22,741 nucleotides of DNA from an uncultured Lautropia sp. (GTDB lineage: Bacteria > Pseudomonadota > Gammaproteobacteria > Burkholderiales > Burkholderiaceae_E). Positions 7,783 through 15,565 of the stretch are shown piece by piece. The translations under genes and the position numbers were made by a program. The notes beneath the pieces are model-generated. The model worked only from the letters and a program-made list of their open reading frames with translations, was not told the DNA's origin and made no database searches. The stretch's first letter is position 1, and each line of letters starts with the position of its first letter. The DNA is taken from positions 1 to 22,741 of the forward strand of contig CALIXC010000145.1 of assembly GCA_938046755.1 (NCBI GenBank), in the 5' to 3' direction.

Positions 7783-8598
7783 TTAGGCCCCCCGGATGGC
7801 CCGTACCAGCATGTAGCCTGCCAGCCCGAACAGCAGGCAGGCAAAGGCCCGCTTCAGAAGCGGCACCGGCACCCGATGCGCCACGTGGGCCCCCACCGGC
7901 GCAAACAGCATGCTCATCGGCACGATGGTGAACAGCGCCCGCAGGTCCAGATAGGCCAGCGCCCCACCCGGCAGCCCCTGCCACCAGCCCAGCACCAGGT
8001 AGCCCAGCGTGCCCGAGAAAGCAATCGGAAAGCCGCAGGCCGCACTGGTGGCGATGGCCTTGGGCAACGGCACACCATGGCCGTTCAGGTAAGGCACCGT
8101 CACGAAACCGCCTCCGGCGCCGAAGATCGCCGACAGTACTCCGATGCCGGTGCCCACGGCCGCCAGCCCCAGGCGCCCCGGCAGTCTCGCCGGCGCATCC
8201 GGCTCCACACGCCGCGCGCCCAGCAGCATCCGACTGGCCATCCAGCCCACGAAGAGCGCAAAGGCCGCCGCCAGCACCCGCCCGGGCAGCCACGCCACGA
8301 TGCGCGAGCCCAGCTGCCCGCCCACCAGGATGCCTGGCGCCAGCAGCCAGACCAGATGCCACTGCACCGCCCCCTTGCGGTGATGCGCCCGCATGCTGGA
8401 CAGCGACGTGAACATGATGGTGGCCAGCGCCGTGGCCAGCGCCGTCTGCACCACCACGGCCGGGTCGTACCCCGCATGGTCAAAGAGCATCACCAGGAAG
8501 GGCACCAGCACCATGCCGCCGCCCACGCCCAGAAGGCCCGCCAGAAAGCCGCCACCGCAACCCATCATCAGCAGCATCACCACGGTAGTCGCCGTCAT
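7783..8598 (-). CDS. TauE/SafE-family sulfite/sulfonate exporter-type membrane protein
   Basis: The 271-residue product is almost wholly hydrophobic, with about eight predicted membrane segments in two halves. The duplicated glycine-rich signature of the TauE/SafE (DUF81) family appears as GCGGGFLAGLLGVGGGMVLVP at the N-terminus and GIGVLSAIFGAGGGFVTVP in the middle. Family members export sulfite, sulfoacetate or related organosulfur anions, though many remain untested. AGAAGAAAG just before ATG 8598 is a passable ribosome binding site. The gene converges on cysK; that is suggestive of sulfur metabolism but is not an operon. Confidence 0.88.
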   Translation of the reverse strand: MTATTVVMLLMMGCGGGFLAGLLGVGGGMVLVPFLVMLFDHAGYDPAVVVQTALATALATIMFTSLSSMRAHHRKGAVQWHLVWLLAPGILVGGQLGSRIVAWLPGRVLAAAFALFVGWMASRMLLGARRVEPDAPARLPGRLGLAAVGTGIGVLSAIFGAGGGFVTVPYLNGHGVPLPKAIATSAACGFPIAFSGTLGYLVLGWWQGLPGGALAYLDLRALFTIVPMSMLFAPVGAHVAHRVPVPLLKRAFACLLFGLAGYMLVRAIRGA

Positions 8599-8988
8599 CT
8601 TTCTTCTTCTGCGTCCTTTTCGCCACTTTCAGCGTCTTTCTGACACACCACCGGCGGCATGTCTGCGCACGTTCGCCTTGCACGGCTCCGGCCGCCCAAG
8701 CACCCACCGGGCCCGCCAGCCTTGCGCATACCCCGGCCCCGACGATCTATTGTGCGCCATCCGGCCTAGGCCGTCGGTAAAGCTGCCAGAAAACTCCCAC
8801 GCCAGCATGCACGGCAATCCCTAATCTCCTGTCATCCCATCAACCGGTCTCGCCACACGCTGTCACCCGGCGCCGTCTGAGCTCCCTCGCCCGCTACACG
8901 CCACTGTCCACATCCCTCATGAAGGCACGGCGACGGCAAGGAGCCATGACACACCAGAGAAACGATGCATCCCCACAGGAGATTTCCC
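8599..8988. other. Gene-free stretch between the exporter and the lipoprotein gene
   Basis: About 390 bases with no convincing gene: short frames on both strands lack ribosome binding sites and family motifs. It must carry the divergent promoters of the flanking genes, but I cannot place clear -35/-10 boxes. Near the right end, ACAGGAGA is the ribosome binding site of the lipoprotein gene. Confidence 0.5.
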
Positions 8989-10218
8989 ATGTCCCGCCTC
9001 GCCGCCCGCTGCGCCTCAATCCCCCTGCATGCCACTGGCCCCTTGTCCCGGCCTACTCGCAGGGGTCGGAGCACTTCCTCGGGTACCCTGCCCACTTTGC
9101 TGGCTGTTTCGCTGCTGGCCGGTTGCGCCGTGACGCAGCCCGATCGGATTCCGGAACGGATGCTGACCCCGGAGGCCGTGCAGGAGGCCGCGCGCCAGGA
9201 CGCCAATGGCGAGCCCTATTACCTGAGCTACCAGGTGGGCGAAACCGGCCTGGCCGCCGCCTTCGATGACGGCAGCCATACCTATGTGGAATTCGAGCGC
9301 CCCGTGCCTAGTGACCTGAGCTGCTTCGATAACGCGGGCGCCCTGCTGGGCTGCGAAGCCGTGGGCAACGTACTGGCCGTGGAAGGAACCCATGCCGGCA
9401 TCCTGCTGCGCCAGGGCGAAAATGCCAGCTTCATTGCGCCCAACCCCAAGGCGCTCACCCCGCCGCCACGCCAGCTGGGCAACACGCCCGCCTGGACCGC
9501 CCATGTGCAGGCCCGCAATCGCGTGCTGCTGAAGGCACCGCTGCGGCAGGCGCTGGAACGCAGCGCTGGGGTACAAGCCGACCCGAACCTGAATCAGGCC
9601 GCCGGCCTGCGCGCCTCAATGGTGCAGCCGGTTGCCCCTACCCAGCCAGGTGCGGCCGAGAACCTGGCATCGGCCGCGGATCGCCATGGCACACGCCTGC
9701 TGCGCCACCGCGAAACAGCGAGCCACCGCGAACCAACGAACGAACCGGGCCTCAAAACCCGTGGATCTCTCAAGGCCGACCGCCCTGAGGGAACCGCAGC
9801 CACCGCCCCAAGCACAGCGCCCCGCCCCGGCAAGCCGGCAGGCACCGCACCTGCCACAGCATCCGGGCCGCACAACGTCATCGTATCGTCTTCGCGCTGG
9901 ACTTCACTGCCTTTTGCCGACAACAGCGCCCAACTGGATGCCCGACACCCGGTCATGACACGGCTGGGCAAGGGCCTGGCTCAGGCCGATGAGGTTCGTG
10001 TCGAAGTCCTGAACAGCGTCGACGACGCGCTGCTGGCCCAGGCGCGCCTGGCAGCCACCCGGGAGCTGCTGCAAAGGCAGGGGGTGATCAGCAGCCGAAT
10101 CCGGACCAGCACACGCACCCTGCCGGCAGCCAGCAGCACGCGACAAGGTGCTGCGCCGGGTCAGCCGACACTGCGTATCCAGCTGCTGAAGGATGGATTG
10201 CCGCTGGAAGCGGCCTGA
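8989..10218 (+). CDS. Predicted outer-membrane lipoprotein, VirB9-like and OmpA-like parts
   Basis: I do not recognise a named gene. The 409-residue product has a long N-terminal region, then a lipobox LLAGC with lipidated Cys46. Residues about 78-152 resemble the beta-rich C-terminal domain of VirB9/TrbG conjugation proteins (an AFDDGSHTYVEFERPVP stretch followed by GILLRQGENASFIAPNP). Residues about 200-300 are low-complexity, rich in Ala, Thr, Pro and Arg. Residues about 300-385 look like a worn OmpA/MotB-type peptidoglycan-binding domain (LPFADNSAQLD, then an RLAATRELLQRQGVISSRI helix). AGGAGA lies six bases before the ATG. The signal region is longer than usual, and a later start is possible. 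No other secretion or conjugation gene is nearby, so it is probably an envelope-anchoring protein; both domain calls are by eye. Confidence 0.6.
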   Translation: MSRLAARCASIPLHATGPLSRPTRRGRSTSSGTLPTLLAVSLLAGCAVTQPDRIPERMLTPEAVQEAARQDANGEPYYLSYQVGETGLAAAFDDGSHTYVEFERPVPSDLSCFDNAGALLGCEAVGNVLAVEGTHAGILLRQGENASFIAPNPKALTPPPRQLGNTPAWTAHVQARNRVLLKAPLRQALERSAGVQADPNLNQAAGLRASMVQPVAPTQPGAAENLASAADRHGTRLLRHRETASHREPTNEPGLKTRGSLKADRPEGTAATAPSTAPRPGKPAGTAPATASGPHNVIVSSSRWTSLPFADNSAQLDARHPVMTRLGKGLAQADEVRVEVLNSVDDALLAQARLAATRELLQRQGVISSRIRTSTRTLPAASSTRQGAAPGQPTLRIQLLKDGLPLEAA

Positions 10219-10220
10219 GC

Positions 10221-10871
10221 TTACAGCGAGCGCAGTGCGACGCGCGCTGCCAGCGCCTCTTCATCCGCGTGCTGAACAGTAGCGCGCTTTCCGGCCACGG
10301 ACGACGTGCCGCCCGAAGCGCGCGAGTTCATGTTCGTCGCGGCGTGCATACCGAACATCGACACCGGTGGCAGATTGCGAGCCACCGTGAACAGGCGCTC
10401 GTTCTCGACACCCCGGTCACGCATGCCGTCGAAGAAACGGGCGCTCATGCGATGCGGCAGATAGCGCATCTGCATCACATAGCCCCCGTTGCGACACAGA
10501 CAGGTGAAGAAATCAGCGATGTCGTCGGAGTAGAACAGCCCCGCCGTGGGAATGAACGAGGCCAGCAGGATCCGCTTGTCGCGCAGGGCCGGGAAGTGGT
10601 CGTACAGTTTCTCGATGCCGTCGGCGAACACCCGCGCCGTGGGATGCTGCTGCTGGAAGCGGTGGGCGAACGCATCCTCGATCTCGAAGAAGAGCGTCTC
10701 GGGCAGCAGCTGATGCACGCGCGAGGCGACCACGCCACTGCCGATGCCGGCCAGGACCACCTGGTCATAGCCGCCAGCTAGACGTCGCACCTCGTGCGCA
10801 GCACGCTGGCCAAAGATGGGGGAAGACGGGCAGACGCTGCCCGTGACAGTAAACCGCGTCAGATAGCTCAT
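10221..10871 (-). CDS. SAM-dependent methyltransferase, phospholipid N-methyltransferase-like
   Basis: The 216-residue product resembles the PmtA-like group of phosphatidylethanolamine N-methyltransferases, which make phosphatidylcholine precursors at the inner membrane. The N-terminal TGSVCPSSP matches the family's xGAVxPSSxxLA motif. The SAM loop reads VVLAGIGSGVVAS where ELGPGTGVxT is usual, so two typical residues differ (acidic Glu replaced by Ala, Pro by Ile). A later LLASFIPTAG stands in for the SSLP segment, and GGYVMQMRY fits the late core strand. The ~40-residue C-terminal tail is rich in Ala, Ser and Arg. The start is uncertain: ATG 10871 fits the family start, while an ATG at 10979 would add 36 Arg-rich residues. 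It converges on the lipoprotein gene with two bases between the stops. It could also be a methyltransferase for another substrate. Confidence 0.65.
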   Translation of the reverse strand: MSYLTRFTVTGSVCPSSPIFGQRAAHEVRRLAGGYDQVVLAGIGSGVVASRVHQLLPETLFFEIEDAFAHRFQQQHPTARVFADGIEKLYDHFPALRDKRILLASFIPTAGLFYSDDIADFFTCLCRNGGYVMQMRYLPHRMSARFFDGMRDRGVENERLFTVARNLPPVSMFGMHAATNMNSRASGGTSSVAGKRATVQHADEEALAARVALRSL

Positions 10872-11209
10872 GAGGACATCCGATGGAACAGGTCCGTCCC
10901 ATCTGAATCGATTCAACAATGCCGGTGCAGCAACCGCAGCACCGGTACGACGGGCGGACCAACGCACGGACCGGAGCATGTTCCCCGCAGGACCCCATGC
11001 CCAGCCCCGGCCGATGAAACCCCTTTCGGCACCGACCCGTGTATCCGCCGCATGTGGCTTTTGTCACACAGCCACTGGTCAGGTCAAAGTTGCGATGGTA
11101 ACGGATCATGCCCCTGTCACCCAAGAAAACCCCGCCCACACATTCAGTGGGAACCTGAAGAGCCCACTCTGCGGCCAACAATCGCGCCAGCCGGGGGTTT
11201 ATTATTGGA

Positions 11210-11233
11210 AAGTAGAGCCCCAAGTAGAGCCCC
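11210..11233 (+). repeat. Two perfect tandem copies of AAGTAGAGCCCC
   Basis: Copies at 11210-11221 and 11222-11233 are identical 12-mers, directly abutting. They end one base before the -10-like TATACT and fill the place where a -35 box should be. OmpR-family regulators typically bind direct half-site repeats spaced about one helical turn apart, so this is a candidate operator for the operon it precedes. Confidence 0.75.
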
Positions 11234-11234
11234 A

Positions 11235-11240
11235 TATACT
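11235..11240 (+). promoter_or_regulatory. Probable -10 box of the two-component operon
   Basis: TATACT matches the sigma-70 -10 consensus at five of six positions. The expected -35 position (about 11212-11217, GTAGAG) is a poor match and lies inside the tandem repeat, suggesting an activator-dependent or repressed promoter. The leader to the response-regulator ATG would be about 107 bases. Confidence 0.45.
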
Positions 11241-11353
11241 TCGGAACCCCTGCACCAGGAAAGGCTCGGCCCCGCTGGCTGTCCGGCTTACGGGCAGGAT
11301 GCAGGATCTGTCCAGGCCTTCCTCAGGAAGTTTCCTTCGACCCGGTGGAGTTC

Positions 11354-12091
11354 ATGGAAAACCAACAGCCCAATCAAGAAGCGCCCGATCACGTCCTGGT
11401 GGTGGACGACGACGCAGAGATCCGCACGCTGCTGGCCGAATACCTCAGTCAGAACGGCATCCGTGTCACCGTGGCCCGCGACGCCACCGAAATGCGCCAG
11501 GTCTTCGACGAAGCACGGCCCGACATCATCATCCTGGACCTGATGATGCCCGGCGAGGACGGTCTGACCGTGTGCCGTGAGCTGCGTTCGCACTCCAACG
11601 TCCCAGTCATCATGCTCACCGCCCGGGCCGACGAGGTGGACCGCATCATCGGCATCGAGATGGGCGCCGACGACTACCTCGGCAAGCCCTTCAGCCCGCG
11701 CGAGCTGCTGGCCCGCATCAAGGGCGTGCTGCGCCGCACCCGCACCCTGCCCCCCAGCCTGGGCGACGCCCAGCAGGTGCGCTTTGCCGGCTGGACGCTC
11801 GATTCCGGCGCCCGCCACCTCATCTCGCCCGACAACGTCATCGTGCCGCTCTCGGGCGCCGAATACCGGCTGCTGTCGGTGCTCATCCAGCACCCCAACC
11901 GCGTGCTGGACCGCAACCAGCTCATGGATCTCACCCTGGGCCGCGAAGCCACCCCCTTCGACCGCAGCATCGACGTGCAGATCAGCCGGCTGCGCAACCG
12001 CCTCAACGATGACGCCCGCGAGCCGCGCATCATCAAGACCATCCGCAACGAAGGCTACATCCTGGCCGCCCATGTCGAGCGCGTGGGCTGA
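11354..12091 (+). CDS. OmpR-family response regulator
   Basis: The 245-residue product has an N-terminal receiver domain (about 12-125): acidic pocket in VVDDD (16-20), phosphoacceptor Asp62 in ILDLMMPGEDG, Thr89 in IMLTAR, and Lys111 in LGKPF. The C-terminal winged-helix DNA-binding domain (about 140-240) has LSGAEYRLL, the RSIDVQISRLRNRL recognition helix and the IIKTIRNEGYIL hairpin. Length and motifs are those of OmpR. It starts the operon with the sensor kinase 72 bases downstream. GGTGGAG lies close to ATG 11354; a GTG at 11345 is an alternative. Its targets are unknown, but the tandem repeat upstream suggests autoregulation, and the SIMPL-domain gene downstream may be co-transcribed. 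Osmotic or envelope stress is a guess from similarity to OmpR/EnvZ. Confidence 0.92.
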   Translation: MENQQPNQEAPDHVLVVDDDAEIRTLLAEYLSQNGIRVTVARDATEMRQVFDEARPDIIILDLMMPGEDGLTVCRELRSHSNVPVIMLTARADEVDRIIGIEMGADDYLGKPFSPRELLARIKGVLRRTRTLPPSLGDAQQVRFAGWTLDSGARHLISPDNVIVPLSGAEYRLLSVLIQHPNRVLDRNQLMDLTLGREATPFDRSIDVQISRLRNRLNDDAREPRIIKTIRNEGYILAAHVERVG

Positions 12092-12163
12092 CGCTGGTCT
12101 CCCGGGCGAGCGGGCCACTCACAGCTCTCCGCCCGAGCCCTGCCCGATGCCCGGAGACCGCTC

Positions 12164-13594
12164 ATGAGGCTGCTCCCCGGCTCCCTCTACGGCCGCATGG
12201 TTCTAGTGCTGGCCACCTCGCTGCTGCTGTCGCAGGGCGCCAGCCTGCTCGTCAACTTCTTCGACCGGGGTAGCTCCATCTATCGGCTCAACGCCGAACA
12301 GATGGTCAACCGCATCGCCCGCACCGCCAGCCTCATCAACCGGCTGCCGCGGAACGCCCGCCAGGCTGTGGTGGCCGAACTGGGCGCCAAGAGCGACTTC
12401 CGCGTCCAGCTCGTCAACCAGCCTATCGAGATCGAGAGCGGCTTTGCCGAGCTAAACCAGTACGAGAAGAACTTCGCCGCCGCCATCCGCGATGCCATGC
12501 ATCCACCGCTGCTCACCACGGTGGAGATCACCCGCGCCGCCCGGGCCGAAAGCCCCGACGAGGTAGAGCCGCCCAATGCCACCACCTTCGAAACCTGGCT
12601 GGCCCGGCGCTTCTACTTCATGCTGCCTGCCACCTTCTCGGTCGTCGCCCAAGTCGAGCTGGAAGACGGCACCTCGGCCGCCTTCTTCGTGCGCATGCCT
12701 CAAGAGCCTCTCAGCCAGCTGGAAGCCCTGGTGCCCCGCCTGCTGATGTGGGCAGCCATCATCTTGCTGATGTCGCTGCTCATCGGCCGCGTCATCACCC
12801 GGTCGCTGCGCCAGCTCGACCGCGCCGTGCAGAACATCGGCAAGAACCCCGTCGGCGCCAGCGACAAGCCTGTCGTCATCCCCGACGAAGGCCCCATCGA
12901 ACTGCGCCGCCTCATCGCCCGCTTCAACGAGACCCAGGAACGCATCCGCCGCTACATCATCGAGCGCTCCAGCCTGCTGGCCGCCATCTCGCACGACCTG
13001 CGCACCCCCATCACCCGCATGCGGCTGCGCGCCGAACTGCTGCCCGAGGCCCAGCGCGCCAAGTTCATCCATGACCTGAAGGAAATGGAAGACCTGGTGG
13101 GCTCATCGCTGGACCTCTTTGCCGACCTGGGCAAATCGCGCGAGCGCTACCCTGTCGACATCAATGCTCTGCTGGAAAGTATCGCCACTGACTGGACCGA
13201 TACCGGCCACCAGGTACTGCTCACCGGCCGCGCCAACAGCGCCTACCCCACCGAACCCTCCATGCTGAAGCGTGCCATCAACAACCTCGTCTCCAACGGC
13301 ATCCGCTACGGCAAGCAGGTCGAGATCAGCATCGTCGACAGCCCGCGCCAGCTGCGCATCTTCATCCGCGACCATGGCCCCGGCATCCCCGAGACCGACC
13401 GCGAGCGCGTCTTCGAGCCCTTCGTACGGCTGGAGCCCTCACGCAACCGCAACAGCGGCGGCTCCGGCATCGGCATGGCCATCTCGCGCAACATCGCCCG
13501 CTGGCACCAGGGCGACATCTACCTCGACAACGCCAAAGACGGCGGCCTCATCGCCGAACTGCGCCTGCCGCGTCGCCCAGGCGCCAACAGCTGA
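12164..13594 (+). CDS. EnvZ-like sensor histidine kinase
   Basis: This 476-residue inner-membrane kinase phosphorylates the response regulator encoded just upstream. It has a first transmembrane helix (about 12-32), a periplasmic sensor of about 155 residues, a second helix (about 191-210), a HAMP segment (about 211-265), and a HisKA box with phosphorylated His277 in AISHDLRTP. The ATPase domain shows the N box (NNLVSNGIRYG, 373-383), G1 (DHGPGIP, 403-409), an F box (FEPFVRLE) and G2 (GGSGIGMAI, 432-440). All catalytic residues are present. The architecture matches EnvZ, with a periplasmic sensor of similar size, but the sensor sequence does not reveal the signal. GGAG is seven bases before the ATG. 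Confidence 0.93.
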   Translation: MRLLPGSLYGRMVLVLATSLLLSQGASLLVNFFDRGSSIYRLNAEQMVNRIARTASLINRLPRNARQAVVAELGAKSDFRVQLVNQPIEIESGFAELNQYEKNFAAAIRDAMHPPLLTTVEITRAARAESPDEVEPPNATTFETWLARRFYFMLPATFSVVAQVELEDGTSAAFFVRMPQEPLSQLEALVPRLLMWAAIILLMSLLIGRVITRSLRQLDRAVQNIGKNPVGASDKPVVIPDEGPIELRRLIARFNETQERIRRYIIERSSLLAAISHDLRTPITRMRLRAELLPEAQRAKFIHDLKEMEDLVGSSLDLFADLGKSRERYPVDINALLESIATDWTDTGHQVLLTGRANSAYPTEPSMLKRAINNLVSNGIRYGKQVEISIVDSPRQLRIFIRDHGPGIPETDRERVFEPFVRLEPSRNRNSGGSGIGMAISRNIARWHQGDIYLDNAKDGGLIAELRLPRRPGANS

Positions 13595-13756
13595 ACACCA
13601 CGCAGGCCCCGCGCACCTTGGCCCGTCAACCCGAATCGCCGCGCAGCGTTCTTCCCGACTGAGGCCCTCGCAGCCCGAGCGGCCTCATCGCCCGGCACGG
13701 ACACCACCCCTACGCCGGCCCCTTTCGACCCCTTCCCACCCCGAAGGAAAACCATC

Positions 13757-14533
13757 ATGGCCTTGCATAACGCCCTCACCCTGGACATAGCCCGTGCCGC
13801 ATCCCGTCCCCCCACCCTGACCCGCCGTGCCTCCGGCCTGCGACAGGCAACCGGCCTGCTGGCCGGCCTGCTGGCCGCCAGCAGCACCGCCGCCTGGGCA
13901 GCCGGCCCCAGCGTCGACCTGGAAGCCAGCGTCAGCCAGCAGTTCCCCAACGACCAGATGCGCGTGCAGCTCGTGAAGGAAAGCCGGGGCAAGTCCATCG
14001 AGGAACTCAACACCCAGGTCATCGAGGCCATCAACCAGGCCCTAGAGAAGGCCCGCGCCACCCCGTCCGTCAAGGCCTACGCCACCGGCATCAACACCAA
14101 CCAGGAATGGGACAGAAACGGCCGGCGTGACGGCTGGCAGGTCCGTGGCAGCCTGGTACTGGAAGGCACCGACACCGCCGCCGTCGCCCGGCTGGCCGGC
14201 CAGCTCGCCGGCAACTTGCAGGTCGATGGCGTCAATTACCAGCTCAGCACCGCACGTCGCCAGACCGAAGAGAACCGGCTCATCAAGGAAGCCGTGGAAG
14301 CCTTCCGTACCCGTGCCACCGCCACCGCCAGCGCCTTCGGCTACAAGGGCTATGAAATCAGGCAAATCCGGCTGGACACCAGCCACCGCTCCGACAGTGA
14401 CTCGGGCGGTATCTACCCGCTGGCCGCCGCCGCACGCAGCGAGGCCGCCGAAAGCAGCATGCCCAGCGTACCCGGCCAGGGCGGCGACACCACCATCACC
14501 CTCACTGCCCGCGGTACCATCGAACTGCGCTGA
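13757..14533 (+). CDS. Periplasmic SIMPL-domain (DUF541) protein
   Basis: The 258-residue product has an unusually long N-terminal region with a signal peptide ending near residue 49 (LLAASSTAAWAAG). It is followed by a SIMPL/DUF541 domain over most of the rest: a VDLEASVSQQFPNDQMRVQL strand, a central helix that keeps conserved Asn and Ala positions, a VRGSLVLEG strand, and the terminal TITLTARGTIEL strand. Members are secreted or periplasmic; the few studied bind or protect against oxidants or signalling partners, and most have no known role. AAGGA lies eight bases before ATG 13757. It follows the sensor kinase on the same strand after 162 bases, so it may be a target or an accessory of that two-component pair. 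About 30 residues before the C-terminus form a flexible Ala/Ser/Pro insert. Confidence 0.8.
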   Translation: MALHNALTLDIARAASRPPTLTRRASGLRQATGLLAGLLAASSTAAWAAGPSVDLEASVSQQFPNDQMRVQLVKESRGKSIEELNTQVIEAINQALEKARATPSVKAYATGINTNQEWDRNGRRDGWQVRGSLVLEGTDTAAVARLAGQLAGNLQVDGVNYQLSTARRQTEENRLIKEAVEAFRTRATATASAFGYKGYEIRQIRLDTSHRSDSDSGGIYPLAAAARSEAAESSMPSVPGQGGDTTITLTARGTIELR

Positions 14534-14571
14534 GCCGCTTCCTCTTCCTGAACAGACATGACGCGGGCTGC

Positions 14572-14590
14572 AGGCCGGCCACGCCGGCCT
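14572..14590. repeat. GC-rich hairpin between convergent genes
   Basis: AGGCCGG (14572-14578) and CCGGCCT (14584-14590) form a perfect 7-bp stem with a 5-base loop, between the convergent SIMPL and cNMP-domain genes. No T-run follows, so terminator activity is unproven. Confidence 0.45.
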
Positions 14591-14692
14591 CCGCGCTCTT
14601 CCACAACCCAAGGCCTACGACTTGGACTACCGGGATTACACCCGGCACACCCTGGGCTGCCCCGGCTCCGGGCTGCCTCGGATTCAGCCGTC

Positions 14693-15385
14693 TCAGGTGG
14701 CCCGCCCCAGGCAGTTCACCAGATGGGCGCTCGTCTCGCGCAGCCGGTCGGACAGCAGGCTCACCAGCTTCAGCAGCACCTTGTTGCCCAGCACCGGCTC
14801 GCGCGTCAGCAGCGCCAGCAGTGCCGCACGGGTCAGTACCGCCACCCGGCACTCGGTCTGCGCCACGCAGGACGCAAAGCGCCGCTGCCCATCCACCATC
14901 GACATCTCGCCCAGCGTCTGGCCAGGCCGGGCCACGGCAATGCGCACGGGGAAGTTGTGTTCGTCACGACGCACCACATCCACCTGGCCGTCCATCACCA
15001 GCATCATGTAGTCACCCGTATCACCCTCGGTGATCAGCGTCTGCCCAGCCTGCGCTGCATACACGTGCATCACCGCGCCCAACAGGCGCGATTCGGTGTG
15101 GCCCAGCCCTGCAAACAGCGGCGTGCGCATCAGAAGCCCATGCAGCTCCTCGGCAAAGCGCGCGCCCGAACCCAGCGACTGCAACCGCCGGGCCGACAGC
15201 CCCTTCGCGACCGGGCACGACGCCTGGCCGGCCTCCAGCACCTCCTCATGCGACGCCACCTCCTGCCCCGAACGACTGCCCCCCACGAGGGCCGCCACGG
15301 CCGGTTCCACATCCGCCTGACCGGCTCCTTCCTGCACGCCCTCTTCCACGGAATCCGACGTCACGACATCCTGAATCTGGTCCAT
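14693..15385 (-). CDS. Protein with a lone cyclic-nucleotide-binding domain
   Basis: The 230-residue product has an acidic, Ser/Gly-rich N-terminus (about 1-75), probably disordered, followed by one cNMP-binding domain (about 80-200). The domain shows the LLMRTPLFAGL lead helix, GQTLITEGDTGDYMMLVMDG and the phosphate-binding cassette GEMSMVDGQRRFASCVA, with the expected Glu and Arg. Only about 30 residues follow the domain, and they form a helix, so the helix-turn-helix of Crp/Fnr regulators is absent. It probably acts by protein-protein contact, sensing cAMP, cGMP or c-di-GMP. ATG 15385 is chosen over 15418 because a weak GCAGGG lies just upstream and the extra residues are not family-like. 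It lies downstream of aroG on the same strand after a gap of about 180 bases. Confidence 0.78.
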   Translation of the reverse strand: MDQIQDVVTSDSVEEGVQEGAGQADVEPAVAALVGGSRSGQEVASHEEVLEAGQASCPVAKGLSARRLQSLGSGARFAEELHGLLMRTPLFAGLGHTESRLLGAVMHVYAAQAGQTLITEGDTGDYMMLVMDGQVDVVRRDEHNFPVRIAVARPGQTLGEMSMVDGQRRFASCVAQTECRVAVLTRAALLALLTREPVLGNKVLLKLVSLLSDRLRETSAHLVNCLGRAT

Positions 15386-15565
15386 TCGCCCTGCCCGCTT
15401 GCAGCACAAAAGGCCCATGTTGCCGTGACATGAAGCTGCGCCGACGAATCTGGGTGCCTCGACCCGATAGCCGCCCCCGGGTCCGCGACCGAAGGCGGAC
15501 CGTGTCGCACCCCGGACGCATCAGGCAGGCGTCCCGTACGGTCCCCTGCCCGCCTCAGCCCGACT

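Larger units (their letters stand above)
10872..11353. other. Divergent regulatory stretch between methyltransferase and response regulator
   Basis: About 480 bases with no supported gene. GC content drops toward the right, where the probable promoter of the two-component operon lies. The left half should hold the promoter of the minus-strand methyltransferase, but no convincing boxes are seen. Confidence 0.5.

Noticed and set aside
8629..8817. Small minus-strand frame of 62 residues beside the exporter gene
   Set aside because: No ribosome binding site or family likeness, and its composition looks like random high-GC DNA.
8866..8876. Near-match to a DNA uptake sequence (GCCGTCTGAG)
   Set aside because: One mismatch, a single copy in a GC-rich segment with no other copies; expected by chance.
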